NCBI GenBank assembly: GCA_019187225.1
Contig: JABAQQ010000027.1
Location: forward strand, 105,390-169,389
Source of the DNA: Saprospiraceae bacterium
GTDB taxonomy: Bacteria > Bacteroidota > Bacteroidia > Chitinophagales > Saprospiraceae
Direction: 5' to 3'
Length of the DNA stretch: 64,000 bases
Position numbers and translations under genes: made by a program. The notes under the pieces are model-generated. The model was not told the DNA's origin. It made no database searches and saw only the letters and a list, made by a program, of their open reading frames with translations. Shown piece by piece: positions 16,838-26,697 of the stretch (the first letter of the stretch is position 1; each line of letters starts with the position of its first letter).

Positions 16838-18376
16838 ATGACAATCCTGTTCCGCTTGCTTTTATTTGCCCTCATAGCCGTTAAAGTACAGGCCCAGCCC
16901 CGACTGAAAGCCACTGCCGAGACTGTCCTGGAAAACCTGTACCAGGCCAATGGCAATAAGATCTACCCCAAACCTGCCATCGAGATCGTCAGCGACGAAC
17001 GCCATGCAGCACAGTTCATTCGTCGCAGCAACACCATCCGGATCGGGGTGAAGGTATTCGAGGTCTGCCGCGTTTTCGGTAAAGACTCGCTGGCGGCGCT
17101 GGCCTTTATCATCGGCCACGAACTGGCGCACTCCTTCCAGCTCAACACCCGGCAAACCAGTTTTCTCGCCTACGACCAGGAAGATGGCGCCGACGCCAAC
17201 GCCGAAAAAGATGCCGACATTCAGGGCCTTTTCAATGCCTGGCTGGCCGGATACAATACCGCCGACCTGCTGCCCTACATCATTGAAGGCGTGTACGTGG
17301 CCTATGATCTGAAGGGGAAGACGCTGTCGGGTTATCCTACCCTCGAAGAGCGCAAACGCACCGCCAAAGATCTGCGCCTTATTGTGACCGAACTGATCCG
17401 GATGTACGAAACGGGAAACTATCTGACTGCCATCGGCCAACATGACCTGGCTGCTGCCTGCTTTCAATACGTGGAAAACCGCTACAAAGGCCGCGAAGTG
17501 TACAATAATTTAGGCGTCAATCTGGTCCTGCAGGCCATGCACCTCTCGGAAAAAAACGTGGATCCCTATGTGTTTCCACTTGAACTCGACTGCAATACCC
17601 GCCTTAAAAAGCCCAAAGCCGACCGGGGCCCCGGCGATCTGACACCCGAACAATGGCAACAACGCGGAGAGTTGCTCGCCAAAGCCGCCGGGCACTTCGC
17701 CCATGCCGCAAAAATGGACTACCAATACCTGACTGCCGAGATCAATTACCTGTGCGCACTCGTGCTGAACGCCAAAGCCGGCGAAGCCATCGAATATTGC
17801 GAGCGCCGTGAATTAGTGAAAAAAGCAGGGCTGCTCAACGCTCCCGCCGCCGGGCAGGAGAAAATAAAACTCGCACTCGGCCTGGCTTACGCCTACAGCA
17901 ACCGCACCGAAGCCATCCCGCTGTTCGATGGACTGAAAAACAGCACCGATGCTTTCGTGCAGTACGCAGCCACGCTCAATGCCAATGTACTTGCGGGCAG
18001 ACAGGCGCAACTCAGAGAAGCCCCCCCTTGCCAGATCAACTTCGATACCGATGCAGTCGTGGACGACGTGAAAATCCACCGGCCGCTCACCGCTGCCTGG
18101 ACGATATTGGACAATGCCGCCCAAATCGAGATCAGCACAGTATTGAATAAGGCTTCCGAACTGGTGGTGTTCCGCACCGGCGGCCAAAACCGACTCAGTT
18201 TGCAACGGATGCGTCGCACCGGAGTTGCCCCCGTGTTGTCCGCTGCGACGCATCTCCATGCATTGGCGACCAACCGTGGATACATCCGGGTGTACCCCGA
18301 AAAACGCGCCGCCCTGCTGATCAATGAGGCTCAAAACCAGGCGGTGGAATGGGTGAAATATTATGAATTCAGATAA
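16838..18376 (+). CDS. M48-like zinc metallopeptidase with TPR-like C-terminal region
   Basis: 512 aa with a signal peptide (residues 1-19, ending VQAQ). The HExxH motif is HELAH at residues 94-98, preceded by a hydrophobic helix (ALAFIIGHELAHS), and the third ligand is probably Glu123 in ENxEKDAD-type context (AEKDADIQG), as in M48 peptidases. The remainder is alpha-helical with TPR-like segments (LTAIGQHDLAAACFQYVENRYKG) and a beta-rich tail. It follows the anti-sigma-like gene by 21 bases, so the three form one operon. A periplasmic peptidase next to a membrane anti-sigma could act in its regulated proteolysis; that is inference. Confidence 0.7.
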   Translation: MTILFRLLLFALIAVKVQAQPRLKATAETVLENLYQANGNKIYPKPAIEIVSDERHAAQFIRRSNTIRIGVKVFEVCRVFGKDSLAALAFIIGHELAHSFQLNTRQTSFLAYDQEDGADANAEKDADIQGLFNAWLAGYNTADLLPYIIEGVYVAYDLKGKTLSGYPTLEERKRTAKDLRLIVTELIRMYETGNYLTAIGQHDLAAACFQYVENRYKGREVYNNLGVNLVLQAMHLSEKNVDPYVFPLELDCNTRLKKPKADRGPGDLTPEQWQQRGELLAKAAGHFAHAAKMDYQYLTAEINYLCALVLNAKAGEAIEYCERRELVKKAGLLNAPAAGQEKIKLALGLAYAYSNRTEAIPLFDGLKNSTDAFVQYAATLNANVLAGRQAQLREAPPCQINFDTDAVVDDVKIHRPLTAAWTILDNAAQIEISTVLNKASELVVFRTGGQNRLSLQRMRRTGVAPVLSAATHLHALATNRGYIRVYPEKRAALLINEAQNQAVEWVKYYEFR

Positions 18377-18422
18377 ATCCGCCCGACCTGAAAACCCCGG
18401 CTTTTTCGACCCGAAATCCCTC

Positions 18423-18461
18423 CAATAGCGCCCGCGTCGCTTCGACGTTCGGGCGCTATTG
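18423..18461. terminator. Extended hairpin after the metallopeptidase gene
   Basis: CAATAGCGCCCG (18423-18434) pairs perfectly with CGGGCGCTATTG (18450-18461), and the interior CGTCG-CTT-CGACG extends the stem. There is no T-tract, so it may be a processing or 3'-end signal rather than a classical terminator. Confidence 0.55.
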
Positions 18462-18613
18462 AATTGAAAGTCAACAGCCAAATATTCCGGCGTTAAACTT
18501 TTTTTAATTTTTTTTTCGCTAAAAAGTCCAATTCTCAGTACCCTGTTGGTTACCTTTACCTCGTCATTTTAATATTATTCTTTCGCATTTTTTCACCAAA
18601 TCTCACTTTCAGT

Positions 18614-21600
18614 ATGAAGCGATTACTAACATCCTTTTGGTTGGTATTCGCTGTTGCGAGCATTGCGCTCGCACAGCGCGCCATCACCGGCACGGTTACC
18701 GGTGACGATGGCGAACCACTCATCGGCGCCACAGTTCGCGCCAAAGATGCCAATGCAGGAACCGTCACCGACGTAAATGGCCAATACGTCCTTCGTGTAC
18801 CTGCCGAGGCGACCGCACTTGTTTTCAGTTATACCGGTTTCGGTACTCAGGAAATCGCGCTCGGCGCATCCAACGTGGTGGATGTCGTGCTGGTTTCCGG
18901 TATCCAACTCGGCGAAACCGTTGTGACAGCGCTCGGCGTTGCCCGCTACAAAAACGAATTGCCCTACGCGGCGCAAAAAGTAGAGGGCGGCGATGTGTCA
19001 AATGTTCGCAACAGTAACATTGTCAACTCCTTGTCCGGTAAGGTTGCCGGCCTGGAGATTCGCCGCAACAACACCCTCGGCGGCTCTTCCAACATCATTC
19101 TCCGGGGCAATAAATCGCTCACCGGCGACAACCAGGCGCTCTTCGTGATTGACGGCGTGCCGGTGGACAACTCGAACACCAATACATCTAACCAGCGCAC
19201 CGGACGCGGCGGTTACGACTACGGCAACGCTGCTGCCGACATCAACCCCGACGACATCGAGTCCATCACCGTGCTGAAAGGCGCTGGCGCAACAGCCCTC
19301 TACGGCTCGCGCGCTTCCAATGGCGTGGTGATGATCACGACCAAAAAAGGCAGCAAACACCGCGGGATCGGCGTGTCCGTCAACGCCGGTGTGAACTTTG
19401 GCAAGTACGACAAATCTACTTTTATCGAATATCAGGACAAGTACGGGGCCGGCTATGGCCGCTATTACGTTGATGTGGTCGGCACCGATGCCAACGGAGA
19501 CCCGATCTATTACGAAGACCTGCCGGAATCGGATGCCAACGACATTTACTTCTTGAACCGCGACATTAATGGAGACGGCATATTAGATAAAATAACACCT
19601 ACCACCGAAGATGCTTCCTATGGCGCTCCGTTCGACCCGAATTTGCTGGTTTACCAGTGGGATGCCTTCGACCCGACCTCTCCCAATTTTGGCAAAGCGC
19701 GTCCCTGGCTCCCGGCGGCGAATGACCCCGGAAGTTTTTTTGAAACGGCATTCGGCACCAACTACGGCTTCACCGTGGATGGCACCAATGACAAAGGCTT
19801 TTTCAAACTCGGCTATACCAAAAACAAAGACGACGGCATTATGCCCAACAGCCGCGTGGAAAAAGACGTGATCAACTTCGGAGCAGGCTTTAACCTGACG
19901 GACCGGCTGAATTTGTTTGCCAACGCCAACTACACCGCAACAGATGGTTTGGGGCGTTATGGCACGGGCTACGACGCCGAAAACCTGATGACCAACTTCC
20001 GCCAGTGGTGGCAGACCAACGTAGATGTTCAGGATCAACGGGCTGCTTATGAACGCACCGTAGCAGCCGGAATGGCACAAAACATCACCTGGAACTGGGT
20101 TGACCCGGATGTTCTGGTGCCGATCTACTGGGACAATCCCTACTGGACGCGGTTTGAAAACTATCAGAACGACCACCGCAACCGCTACTTCGGTTATGCC
20201 GGTCTGACCTACAAACTCACCGATTGGCTGAACGCAACCGGGCGTATTTCACTCGACCAATACGATGAAGTCCAGGAAGAGCGCAACGCTGTAGGCAGTA
20301 TTGACCTCTCGCGCTACTCCCGCTTCAACCGCAACTACCGTGAATTGAACTACGACGGCTTGCTCGAAGTGCCGCAACGCAACATCACCGACCGCCTGAA
20401 ATTCGACGCTTTGGTTGGTGTCAATATCCGCAAAACGGACATCTCTTCCATCCTGGCCGCTACCAACGGCGGATTGTCCATTCCGGGCCTGTATTCGCTG
20501 TCCAACTCGGTCAACTCCCTCCTGCCGCCAACAGAAACGCAAACACAACTGCAGGTGAACGGCGTATTCGGCAAAGCCGGTTTCGTTTGGGATCGCTGGG
20601 CTATCCTCGACCTCACGCTGCGCCGCGACCAGGCGTCGTCGCTCCCGCAGGACAACAACGCGTATTTTTACCCATCCGCTTCGCTGGGCATCGTTTTCTC
20701 CGAATGGATGGGCGAGGGCCGTTCCGGCGTGACTTTTGGCAAATTGCGTTTCAACTACGCAGAAGTGGGCAACACCGCTCCGCCATTGGCCGTACTCGAC
20801 GCTTTCCGCCTCGATGCAGGCTTCGGCGACGCTTCCCTGGCGCTTTTGCCGACCACAAAAAACAATCCCGGTCTGAAGCCCGAGCGTACCAAAAGCCTGG
20901 AAGCAGGTCTTGAAATGCGTTTCTGGGAAGATAAAGTGGGTTTCGATGTGTCGCTGTACCAAACGAATACGATTGACCAGATCTATCCCGCCGCCGTTTC
21001 GCGCGCAACCGGTTTTGCAGCCAAATACATCAACGCGGGTGAAATCGAGAACAAAGGCGTGGAAGCATCGCTCTTCTTCCGTCCGGTGAACACGCCCAAC
21101 TGGAGCTGGCGCGTGGAATTCAACTGGGCTATGAACCGCAACGAAGTGGTGACCCTCGGTGGCGAATTGCAAAACCTGCAACTGGCTACCTTCCAGGGCG
21201 GTATCAGCATCAATGCAGCGGTGGGAGAGCCTTACGGCACCATTCGCGGCAGCAACTTTGTGTACACGAATGGCCGCCGCACCGTGGGCGACAACGGCCG
21301 TTATCTGTTCAGCGCGACTTCCAGCGAGATCATCGGCGACGTCAATCCCGATTGGATAGGCGGTGTGTATAATACCGTCCGTTATAAAAACGTATCGCTC
21401 GGTTTCCTCGTAGACATGCGCCAGGGCGGCGACATGTTCTCCCTCGACCTCTACTATGGCCTGGCTACCGGACTCTATCCCGAGACTGCCGGCAAAAACG
21501 ATCTGGGCAACGACTTGCGCCTGCCGATCGCAGAAGGCGGCGGTATCATCATGGATGGCGTGAAAGCCGACGGCACGGAAAATACCACCCGTGTGAGTGC

Positions 21601-21898
21601 CACTAACTACGGCTCTTACGGCTACGCGCGCATCCCGGCAGCCGGCTTCATTTACGATGCCAGCTTCATCAAACTGAGAGAGGTTAACCTGACCTGGGAC
21701 CTGCCGAGCCGCTGGTTTGCCAAGGGCATTCGCGGATTGTCATTGGGTGCTTATGGCCGCAACCTGTGGATTCTCCACAAAAACATTCCATACTCCGATC
21801 CCGAAGAAGGCATTTCGTCCGGCAACGTACAAGGCTACCAGGGCGGCGCTTACCCGTCCGTGCGCACTTTCGGTGTGAACCTTAACGCTAAATTCTAA
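18614..21898 (+). CDS. SusC/RagA-family TonB-linked outer-membrane receptor
   Basis: 1094 aa, the usual SusC length. Signal peptide (residues 1-20), then a carboxypeptidase-regulatory-like domain (ITGTVTGDDGEPLIGATVRAKDANAGTVTDVNGQY pattern), a plug with the SusC hallmark LFVIDGVPVDN and SITVLKGAGATALYGSRASNGVVMITTKKG region, and a 22-strand barrel ending in the aromatic strand GVNLNAKF. It imports a large ligand (glycan or peptide) together with the SusD lipoprotein 11 bases downstream, powered by TonB. The ligand is unknown; no glycoside hydrolase or regulator flanks the pair. A TTACCTTTA motif near 18551 resembles a weak -7 box. Confidence 0.93.
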   Translation: MKRLLTSFWLVFAVASIALAQRAITGTVTGDDGEPLIGATVRAKDANAGTVTDVNGQYVLRVPAEATALVFSYTGFGTQEIALGASNVVDVVLVSGIQLGETVVTALGVARYKNELPYAAQKVEGGDVSNVRNSNIVNSLSGKVAGLEIRRNNTLGGSSNIILRGNKSLTGDNQALFVIDGVPVDNSNTNTSNQRTGRGGYDYGNAAADINPDDIESITVLKGAGATALYGSRASNGVVMITTKKGSKHRGIGVSVNAGVNFGKYDKSTFIEYQDKYGAGYGRYYVDVVGTDANGDPIYYEDLPESDANDIYFLNRDINGDGILDKITPTTEDASYGAPFDPNLLVYQWDAFDPTSPNFGKARPWLPAANDPGSFFETAFGTNYGFTVDGTNDKGFFKLGYTKNKDDGIMPNSRVEKDVINFGAGFNLTDRLNLFANANYTATDGLGRYGTGYDAENLMTNFRQWWQTNVDVQDQRAAYERTVAAGMAQNITWNWVDPDVLVPIYWDNPYWTRFENYQNDHRNRYFGYAGLTYKLTDWLNATGRISLDQYDEVQEERNAVGSIDLSRYSRFNRNYRELNYDGLLEVPQRNITDRLKFDALVGVNIRKTDISSILAATNGGLSIPGLYSLSNSVNSLLPPTETQTQLQVNGVFGKAGFVWDRWAILDLTLRRDQASSLPQDNNAYFYPSASLGIVFSEWMGEGRSGVTFGKLRFNYAEVGNTAPPLAVLDAFRLDAGFGDASLALLPTTKNNPGLKPERTKSLEAGLEMRFWEDKVGFDVSLYQTNTIDQIYPAAVSRATGFAAKYINAGEIENKGVEASLFFRPVNTPNWSWRVEFNWAMNRNEVVTLGGELQNLQLATFQGGISINAAVGEPYGTIRGSNFVYTNGRRTVGDNGRYLFSATSSEIIGDVNPDWIGGVYNTVRYKNVSLGFLVDMRQGGDMFSLDLYYGLATGLYPETAGKNDLGNDLRLPIAEGGGIIMDGVKADGTENTTRVSATNYGSYGYARIPAAGFIYDASFIKLREVNLTWDLPSRWFAKGIRGLSLGAYGRNLWILHKNIPYSDPEEGISSGNVQGYQGGAYPSVRTFGVNLNAKF

Positions 21899-21909
21899 AA
21901 AAAATAAAC

Positions 21910-23346
21910 ATGAAAAAAATACTAATGCTTCTATTGCTCACAGGATTTGCATATTCCTGTGACAAAGACTTTGAAGACTTGAACGTGGACAAGAAAAATC
22001 CCGCGGCCGTACCGCCGGGCCCCTTGTTCTCCTACGCTCAAAAAGAGCTCATAGATGTCATGACGACGCCCAACGTAAACGTCGGCATTTTCCGGCTCCT
22101 GTCGCAATACTGGACGGAAACGACTTATACGGACGAAGCGAACTACGACCTGGCTACCCGCAACATTCCGCAGAATTTCTGGAATACGATCTATCCGAAC
22201 GTACTCAACAACCTGAAGGAATGCCAGCGCCTGATCCCAAGCCAGGACGTGGCTTTCTTCCCGAGGGAAGTGCAGGAAAACCAGGATGCATGCGCCGAGA
22301 TACTGAACGTATACTCTTACATGATACTGGTCAATACCTTCGGCGATGTTCCGTATACGGAAGCCCTGGACATCGAGGGTAAGGTGTATCCGAAATACGA
22401 CGATGCGAGAACCATTTACGACAACCTGGCCACGCGCCTCGATGCTGCTATTAACACCATTGACGTAAATTTCGGCGGCTTCGGCGGCAACGATCTGCTG
22501 TACGGTGGCGATATGGCCGGGTGGCTGACTTTTGCCAATACGCTGAAACTTCAACTCGGCATGATGCTCGCCGATGTGGATGCGAACAAAGCGAAAGCGA
22601 TGGTGGAAGCGGCAGCCCCCGGCGCTATTTCTTCCAACGCGGAAAACGTAGCATTTCACTACCTCTCCGCTCCGCCCAACACCAACCCGGTATGGGTTGA
22701 CCTGGTGCAAAGCGGCCGTAAGGACTTTGTGGCAGCCAATACCATCGTTGACTTTATGAAAGGTTTAAGCGATCCACGCATCCCGCTGTATTTTACAACG
22801 GATGCCTCCGGTGGCTATAGCGGTGGTATTTATGCCGCCAGCAACAATTACCAGGCCTATTCCAAGCCTGCCAATGTTATCATAGATCCCACGAACGAAG
22901 CGTTGTTCTATGACTACGCCGAGGTGCGCTTCCTCCTGGCAGAAGCAGCTGAAAGAGGCTTTAGCGTGGGCGGAACAGCAGCCGAGCATTACGAAGCCGC
23001 TATCCGGGCCTCCATCGAATATTGGGGCGGCTCGTCAACGGATGCCGACGCCTACCTCGCCAATCCGGATGTAGCGTATGCCACCGCTCCCGGCGACTGG
23101 AAAACGAAAATCGGTAACCAGAAATGGATCGCGCTCTACAACCGCGGATTCGAAGGATGGACGGAATGGCGCCGCCTCGATGCCCCCACGCTCAACGTGC
23201 CGGACGGTCTGACCTACAACGATATTCCGAAACGCTACACCTATCCGGTTCAGGAACAAACCCTGAACGCCACCAACTGGAGTAACGCAACGAGCAACGG
23301 CGTGAAAGACGTTGTCACCGAACGCCTGTTCTGGGATATTCAGTAA
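21910..23346 (+). CDS. SusD/RagB-family (SusD-like_2) nutrient-binding lipoprotein
   Basis: 478 aa. Lipoprotein leader with Cys at residue 17 (GFAYSCDKDFEDLN), typical of the SusD-like group that begins with LNxDxxxPxxxP. Helical TPR-like segments (NVYSYMILVNTFGDVPYTEAL, YDNLATRLDAAI) match the SusD fold, and the C-terminal FEGWTEWRRLD and YPVQEQTLN segments are characteristic. It caps the SusC barrel on the cell surface and captures the ligand. Co-transcribed with susC and followed by a terminator. Confidence 0.92.
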   Translation: MKKILMLLLLTGFAYSCDKDFEDLNVDKKNPAAVPPGPLFSYAQKELIDVMTTPNVNVGIFRLLSQYWTETTYTDEANYDLATRNIPQNFWNTIYPNVLNNLKECQRLIPSQDVAFFPREVQENQDACAEILNVYSYMILVNTFGDVPYTEALDIEGKVYPKYDDARTIYDNLATRLDAAINTIDVNFGGFGGNDLLYGGDMAGWLTFANTLKLQLGMMLADVDANKAKAMVEAAAPGAISSNAENVAFHYLSAPPNTNPVWVDLVQSGRKDFVAANTIVDFMKGLSDPRIPLYFTTDASGGYSGGIYAASNNYQAYSKPANVIIDPTNEALFYDYAEVRFLLAEAAERGFSVGGTAAEHYEAAIRASIEYWGGSSTDADAYLANPDVAYATAPGDWKTKIGNQKWIALYNRGFEGWTEWRRLDAPTLNVPDGLTYNDIPKRYTYPVQEQTLNATNWSNATSNGVKDVVTERLFWDIQ

Positions 23347-23386
23347 AAATTGTCCTGCTCTGAAAGTTCAATACTGTTTTTAATGC

Positions 23387-23417
23387 GAGCGGCTGTTCCT
23401 TCCTGGAGCAGCCGCTC
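23387..23417 (+). terminator. Rho-independent terminator after susD
   Basis: GAGCGGCTG (23387-23395) pairs with CAGCCGCTC (23409-23417), followed by TGCTTTT. It lies 41 bases after the susD stop. The rest of the 318-bp stretch 23347-23664 contains only a low-quality 63-codon frame and the presumed lon promoter region. Confidence 0.75.
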
Positions 23418-23664
23418 TGCTTTTCGATGAAAGCAGGCCTTCTCTGCCTTTTTGTCGCCCTCTTTTTGTCCGCCTCTGCCAAAAACGTTTTATTTTTCGG
23501 ATGGCAGATTATTTGCCTGTTGTCAATTGCGTTTAATAGCCGCACTTTTGCTGTCAGTTTGACACAAATCACTTTTTACCCACATTCTTTCGGCCAAATT
23601 CTGAAAGTTTGCGTTTAGTTTTCATCCTAATCTCTGAACTCCCGGCCGTCCACCGTTTTACCGT

Positions 23665-26166
23665 ATGAATATGTTTGATAACTGGTTAATGTCCCAACAG
23701 TCGGACGATGAGCCCGACTTCGTGCCGCTCTTTTCTCTGGAAGACGACGACGAGGCAAAACAAGGCGAGGTTTTTCCCGAAACCCTGCCCATTTTGCCCC
23801 TGAAAAATACCGTGCTGTACCCCGGCATCGTCACCCCCATCACCGTCGGGCGCGATAAAAGCATCCGCGCCGTTCAACGCGCTTATGAAGAAAACCGCTA
23901 CATCGGCGTGCTTTCTCAAAAAGACGTAAAAATTGAAAATCCCACCATTCGCGACCTCTATCGCGTCGGTACCATTGCCCGCATCCTGAAATTGCTGAAA
24001 ATGCCCGACGGCTCCACCACTGCGATCCTGCAGGGGCGCAAGCGGTTTTATCTCGACGATATGCTGAGCGAAGACCCCTACATGATCGGGCAGGTGAGCA
24101 CGCTGGAGTACGAACAGCCGAAAAACAAACTCGAATTCCGGGCCCTTATCAGCAGCGTGCGCGATGCCGCGCGGCAGATCATCGAATTGTCGCCTCAAAT
24201 CCCCTCGGAGGCTGTCGTTATGTTGAAAAACATCAACAACGACAATTTCCTGCTCAATTTCATCGCCTCCAACCTGGGCATCAAGGTCAACGAAAAGCAG
24301 GACATCCTGGAGATCAACAACCTGAAAGACAAAGCCAGCGCCATTCTCCACCACATGGATGCGGAATTGCAGTTGCTGGAATTGAAAGATCAGATCGAGA
24401 CCAAGGTCCGCACCGACATAGAGAAACAGCAGCGCGACTACTTCCTCAGCCAGCAATTGAAAACCATTCAGGAAGAGCTCGGCCAAAACCCGCAGGAAGA
24501 GGAGATCAACGACCTGTTGCGCAAAGCAGCCAAGAAAAAGTGGCCCAAAAACGTACAGGAAGTTTTTACCCGCGAGATCAACAAACTCCGCCGTGTCAAC
24601 CCGCAGGTGGCAGAATACGCCATTGGACTGAATTACCTGGAAACCCTGATCGAGTTGCCCTGGATGGACTTCACGAAGGATAACTTCGATCTGAGAAGGG
24701 TGAAAGAAGTGCTCGACAAAGACCACTACGGCCTGAAAAAAGTGAAGGAACGCATCCTCGAACACCTGGCTGTGTTGAAGTTGAAAGGCGACATGAAGGC
24801 GCCTATCCTTTGCCTCGTCGGCCCTCCCGGCGTCGGCAAAACGTCGCTGGGCAACAGCATTGCCCGTGCTTTGAAGCGCAAATACATCCGCATGAGCCTC
24901 GGCGGCCTGCACGACGAAGCGGAAATACGCGGCCACCGCAAAACTTATATCGGCGCCATGCCAGGCCGTATCGTGCAATCGCTGAAAAAAGCGAAGGCCG
25001 GAAACCCTGTTTTTATTCTCGACGAAATAGATAAAGTTGGCAAAGACTTCCGGGGTGACCCATCCTCCGCGCTGCTTGAAGTGCTTGACCCCGAGCAAAA
25101 TACAACATTCTACGACAACTACCTTGAGTTGGAATACGACCTCTCGAAGGTCTTGTTCATCGCTACGGCCAATTCGCTTTCCACCATTCAGCCGGCCTTG
25201 CTGGACCGCATGGAGATCATCGAGATTGCCGGCTATTCTCTGGAAGAAAAAGTCGAGATCGCCAAGCGGCACCTCATTCCCCTGCAGCGCAAAGAACACG
25301 GCCTCAAACCGGGGCAGGTGAAAATCGGAAGCAAAACGCTGGTGAAGATCATCCAGAGTTATACCGTCGAGAGCGGGGTGCGCAACCTCAACCGCGAAAT
25401 CGGTTCCGTCATGCGCCATATCGCCAAGCGTGTGGCGATGGAAGAGTCATACGAAGTGATGGTAAAACCCGAGCACCTGCACGACATTCTCGGCCCTACC
25501 AAATACGACGCGGAAGTCTACCAGGAAGCGCAGGCCCCCGGTGTGGCCATCGGCCTGGCATGGACAGCCGTGGGTGGTGAGATACTGTTCATCGAAGTCA
25601 GCCTCAACAAAGGCAACGGTCGCCTGCAACTCACCGGCAACCTGGGCGATGTGATGAAAGAAAGCGCCGGCACGGCGCTCAGCTACATCAAGGCCCACGC
25701 TGAATCGCTGGGCATAGATGCAGAGGTGTTTGACAAAAAAGACATTCACATTCACATACCTGAAGGCGCCATCCCCAAAGACGGCCCGTCGGCAGGGGTC
25801 ACCATGCTGACAGCCATCACCTCGGCATTTACCGACAAGCCTTTAAAACCGTTCCTGGCGATGACCGGCGAGATCACCCTGCGCGGCAAGGTGCTTCCCG
25901 TGGGCGGTATCAAGGAAAAGATACTCGCAGCCAAACGCGCTGGCATCAAGGAAGTACTCCTGTGCAAGGACAACAAAAAGCACGTGGAGGAAATCGAACC
26001 GGAGTACATCCAGGGTTTGAAATTCCACTATGTTGACAAAATGGATGAAGTGCTGGAGTTGGCGATAGGATTGATAAAAGAGGAAAAAGTAAAGGAGAAT
26101 GGCATGGCGAAGGAGAAAAAACGGAAAACGGTGGGCGTCGTTCGGCAGCAAATTCCGGCGGCGTAA
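23665..26166 (+). CDS. lon: ATP-dependent protease Lon
   Basis: 833 aa. N-terminal LON substrate-binding domain ([23 protein letters not shown]), coiled-coil region, AAA+ domain with Walker A GPPGVGKT at residues 386-393 and Walker B FILDEIDK, and a C-terminal protease domain with Ser709 in PKDGPSAG and Lys752 in [14 protein letters not shown] (spacing of 43 residues as in E. coli Lon). Lon degrades misfolded and regulatory proteins, including antitoxins, in the cytosol. A decayed toxin-antitoxin pair begins at its stop codon. The acidic first 35 residues ([13 protein letters not shown]) are a Bacteroidota-type extension. Confidence 0.97.
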   Translation: MNMFDNWLMSQQSDDEPDFVPLFSLEDDDEAKQGEVFPETLPILPLKNTVLYPGIVTPITVGRDKSIRAVQRAYEENRYIGVLSQKDVKIENPTIRDLYRVGTIARILKLLKMPDGSTTAILQGRKRFYLDDMLSEDPYMIGQVSTLEYEQPKNKLEFRALISSVRDAARQIIELSPQIPSEAVVMLKNINNDNFLLNFIASNLGIKVNEKQDILEINNLKDKASAILHHMDAELQLLELKDQIETKVRTDIEKQQRDYFLSQQLKTIQEELGQNPQEEEINDLLRKAAKKKWPKNVQEVFTREINKLRRVNPQVAEYAIGLNYLETLIELPWMDFTKDNFDLRRVKEVLDKDHYGLKKVKERILEHLAVLKLKGDMKAPILCLVGPPGVGKTSLGNSIARALKRKYIRMSLGGLHDEAEIRGHRKTYIGAMPGRIVQSLKKAKAGNPVFILDEIDKVGKDFRGDPSSALLEVLDPEQNTTFYDNYLELEYDLSKVLFIATANSLSTIQPALLDRMEIIEIAGYSLEEKVEIAKRHLIPLQRKEHGLKPGQVKIGSKTLVKIIQSYTVESGVRNLNREIGSVMRHIAKRVAMEESYEVMVKPEHLHDILGPTKYDAEVYQEAQAPGVAIGLAWTAVGGEILFIEVSLNKGNGRLQLTGNLGDVMKESAGTALSYIKAHAESLGIDAEVFDKKDIHIHIPEGAIPKDGPSAGVTMLTAITSAFTDKPLKPFLAMTGEITLRGKVLPVGGIKEKILAAKRAGIKEVLLCKDNKKHVEEIEPEYIQGLKFHYVDKMDEVLELAIGLIKEEKVKENGMAKEKKRKTVGVVRQQIPAA

Positions 26167-26447
26167 TGTTTTTGACAATCAATCTTAGTCGCTTAACTTT
26201 GAATAAAATTTTTGCTAGGACAATCAAGCAACAGTTGACTTTGGAAATTGAAAAGGCAAGTCCGGAAGTGTTGGCTCAATTGTTTGAGTTTTTGCAATTT
26301 TTGAAAAAAAGTCGCTCAAAGGCAACGGGATCAAAGCAAGAAGGCCATTTTCTGGACGACCTACGTGGAAGCATTTCGCCGGAAGACGGTGAGGAACTTG
26401 ATGCAATTGTAAGTCGTGAATTTCAACAAATTGAGGGCGAATGGTAG
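26166..26447 (+). CDS. VapB-type (DUF2281-like) antitoxin, partner of a decayed toxin
   Basis: The open frame overlaps the lon stop codon by one base. The conserved part is LTLEIEKASPEVLAQLFEFLQFLKK followed by a linker and FLDDLRG...EELDAIVSREFQQIEGEW; antitoxins of PIN-domain toxins commonly end in IEGEW. The first residues up to about 26207 coincide with a consensus promoter (26171-26201), so translation probably starts later, for example at the TTG at 26235; the extent given is the whole open frame. The toxin gene downstream is broken, so the antitoxin may be an orphan. Family assignment is by pattern recognition only. Confidence 0.55.
   Translation: MFLTINLSRLTLNKIFARTIKQQLTLEIEKASPEVLAQLFEFLQFLKKSRSKATGSKQEGHFLDDLRGSISPEDGEELDAIVSREFQQIEGEW
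26171..26201 (+). promoter_or_regulatory. Consensus Bacteroidota promoter
   Basis: TTTG (26171-26174), a 19-base spacer, then TAACTTTG (26194-26201) match the major Bacteroidota promoter exactly. Transcription would start near 26207, inside the open frame of the antitoxin, and could also serve ruvA. Confidence 0.6.
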
Positions 26448-26643
26448 CAATGTTGATATCCAAAACCTTAATGTCGCCGAATCCTACGCTGAAATCCGCA
26501 AACACATGAAAGCAAAAGGCCGCCCTATTCCCGAAAATGACATTTAGATTGCCGCTACAGCGATAGCCTATGGGCTGAAACTAATTACCCGCGACCAGCA
26601 TTTTGCCAACATAGATTTTCTGAACGTAGAGTTTTGGAAATAA
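26441..26643 (+). pseudogene. Remnant of a VapC-like PIN-domain toxin
   Basis: After the antitoxin stop, an ATG at 26441 looks like the old toxin start, but only a few codons fit. From 26449 another frame reads NVAESYAEIRKHMKAKGRP, IPENDI, an in-frame TAG, IAATAIAYGLKLITRDQHF and NIDFLNVEFWK, then TAA at 26641. This is the C-terminal half of a VapC PIN domain: NDxxIAA and LITRDxHF are its acidic-site motifs. The TAG stands where family members usually have Trp (NDIWIAA), and the N-terminal half with its first catalytic Asp is missing. So the gene has both a large deletion and a nonsense change. Confidence 0.75.
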
Positions 26644-26697
26644 AAAAAGCGATTTGGTAACTTGGCCTGACCGCTTTTCTTTTTCCTATCTAAGCCT

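Noticed and set aside
23427-23618. 63-codon frame with a hydrophobic start after susD
   Set aside because: It begins a few bases after the terminator stem, has no family-like sequence after the first 20 residues and no promoter; probably chance.
23686-25419. 577-codon minus-strand frame inside lon
   Set aside because: It is a shadow of lon, whose AAA+ and protease motifs are unmistakable; such long antisense frames are common in GC-rich coding DNA.
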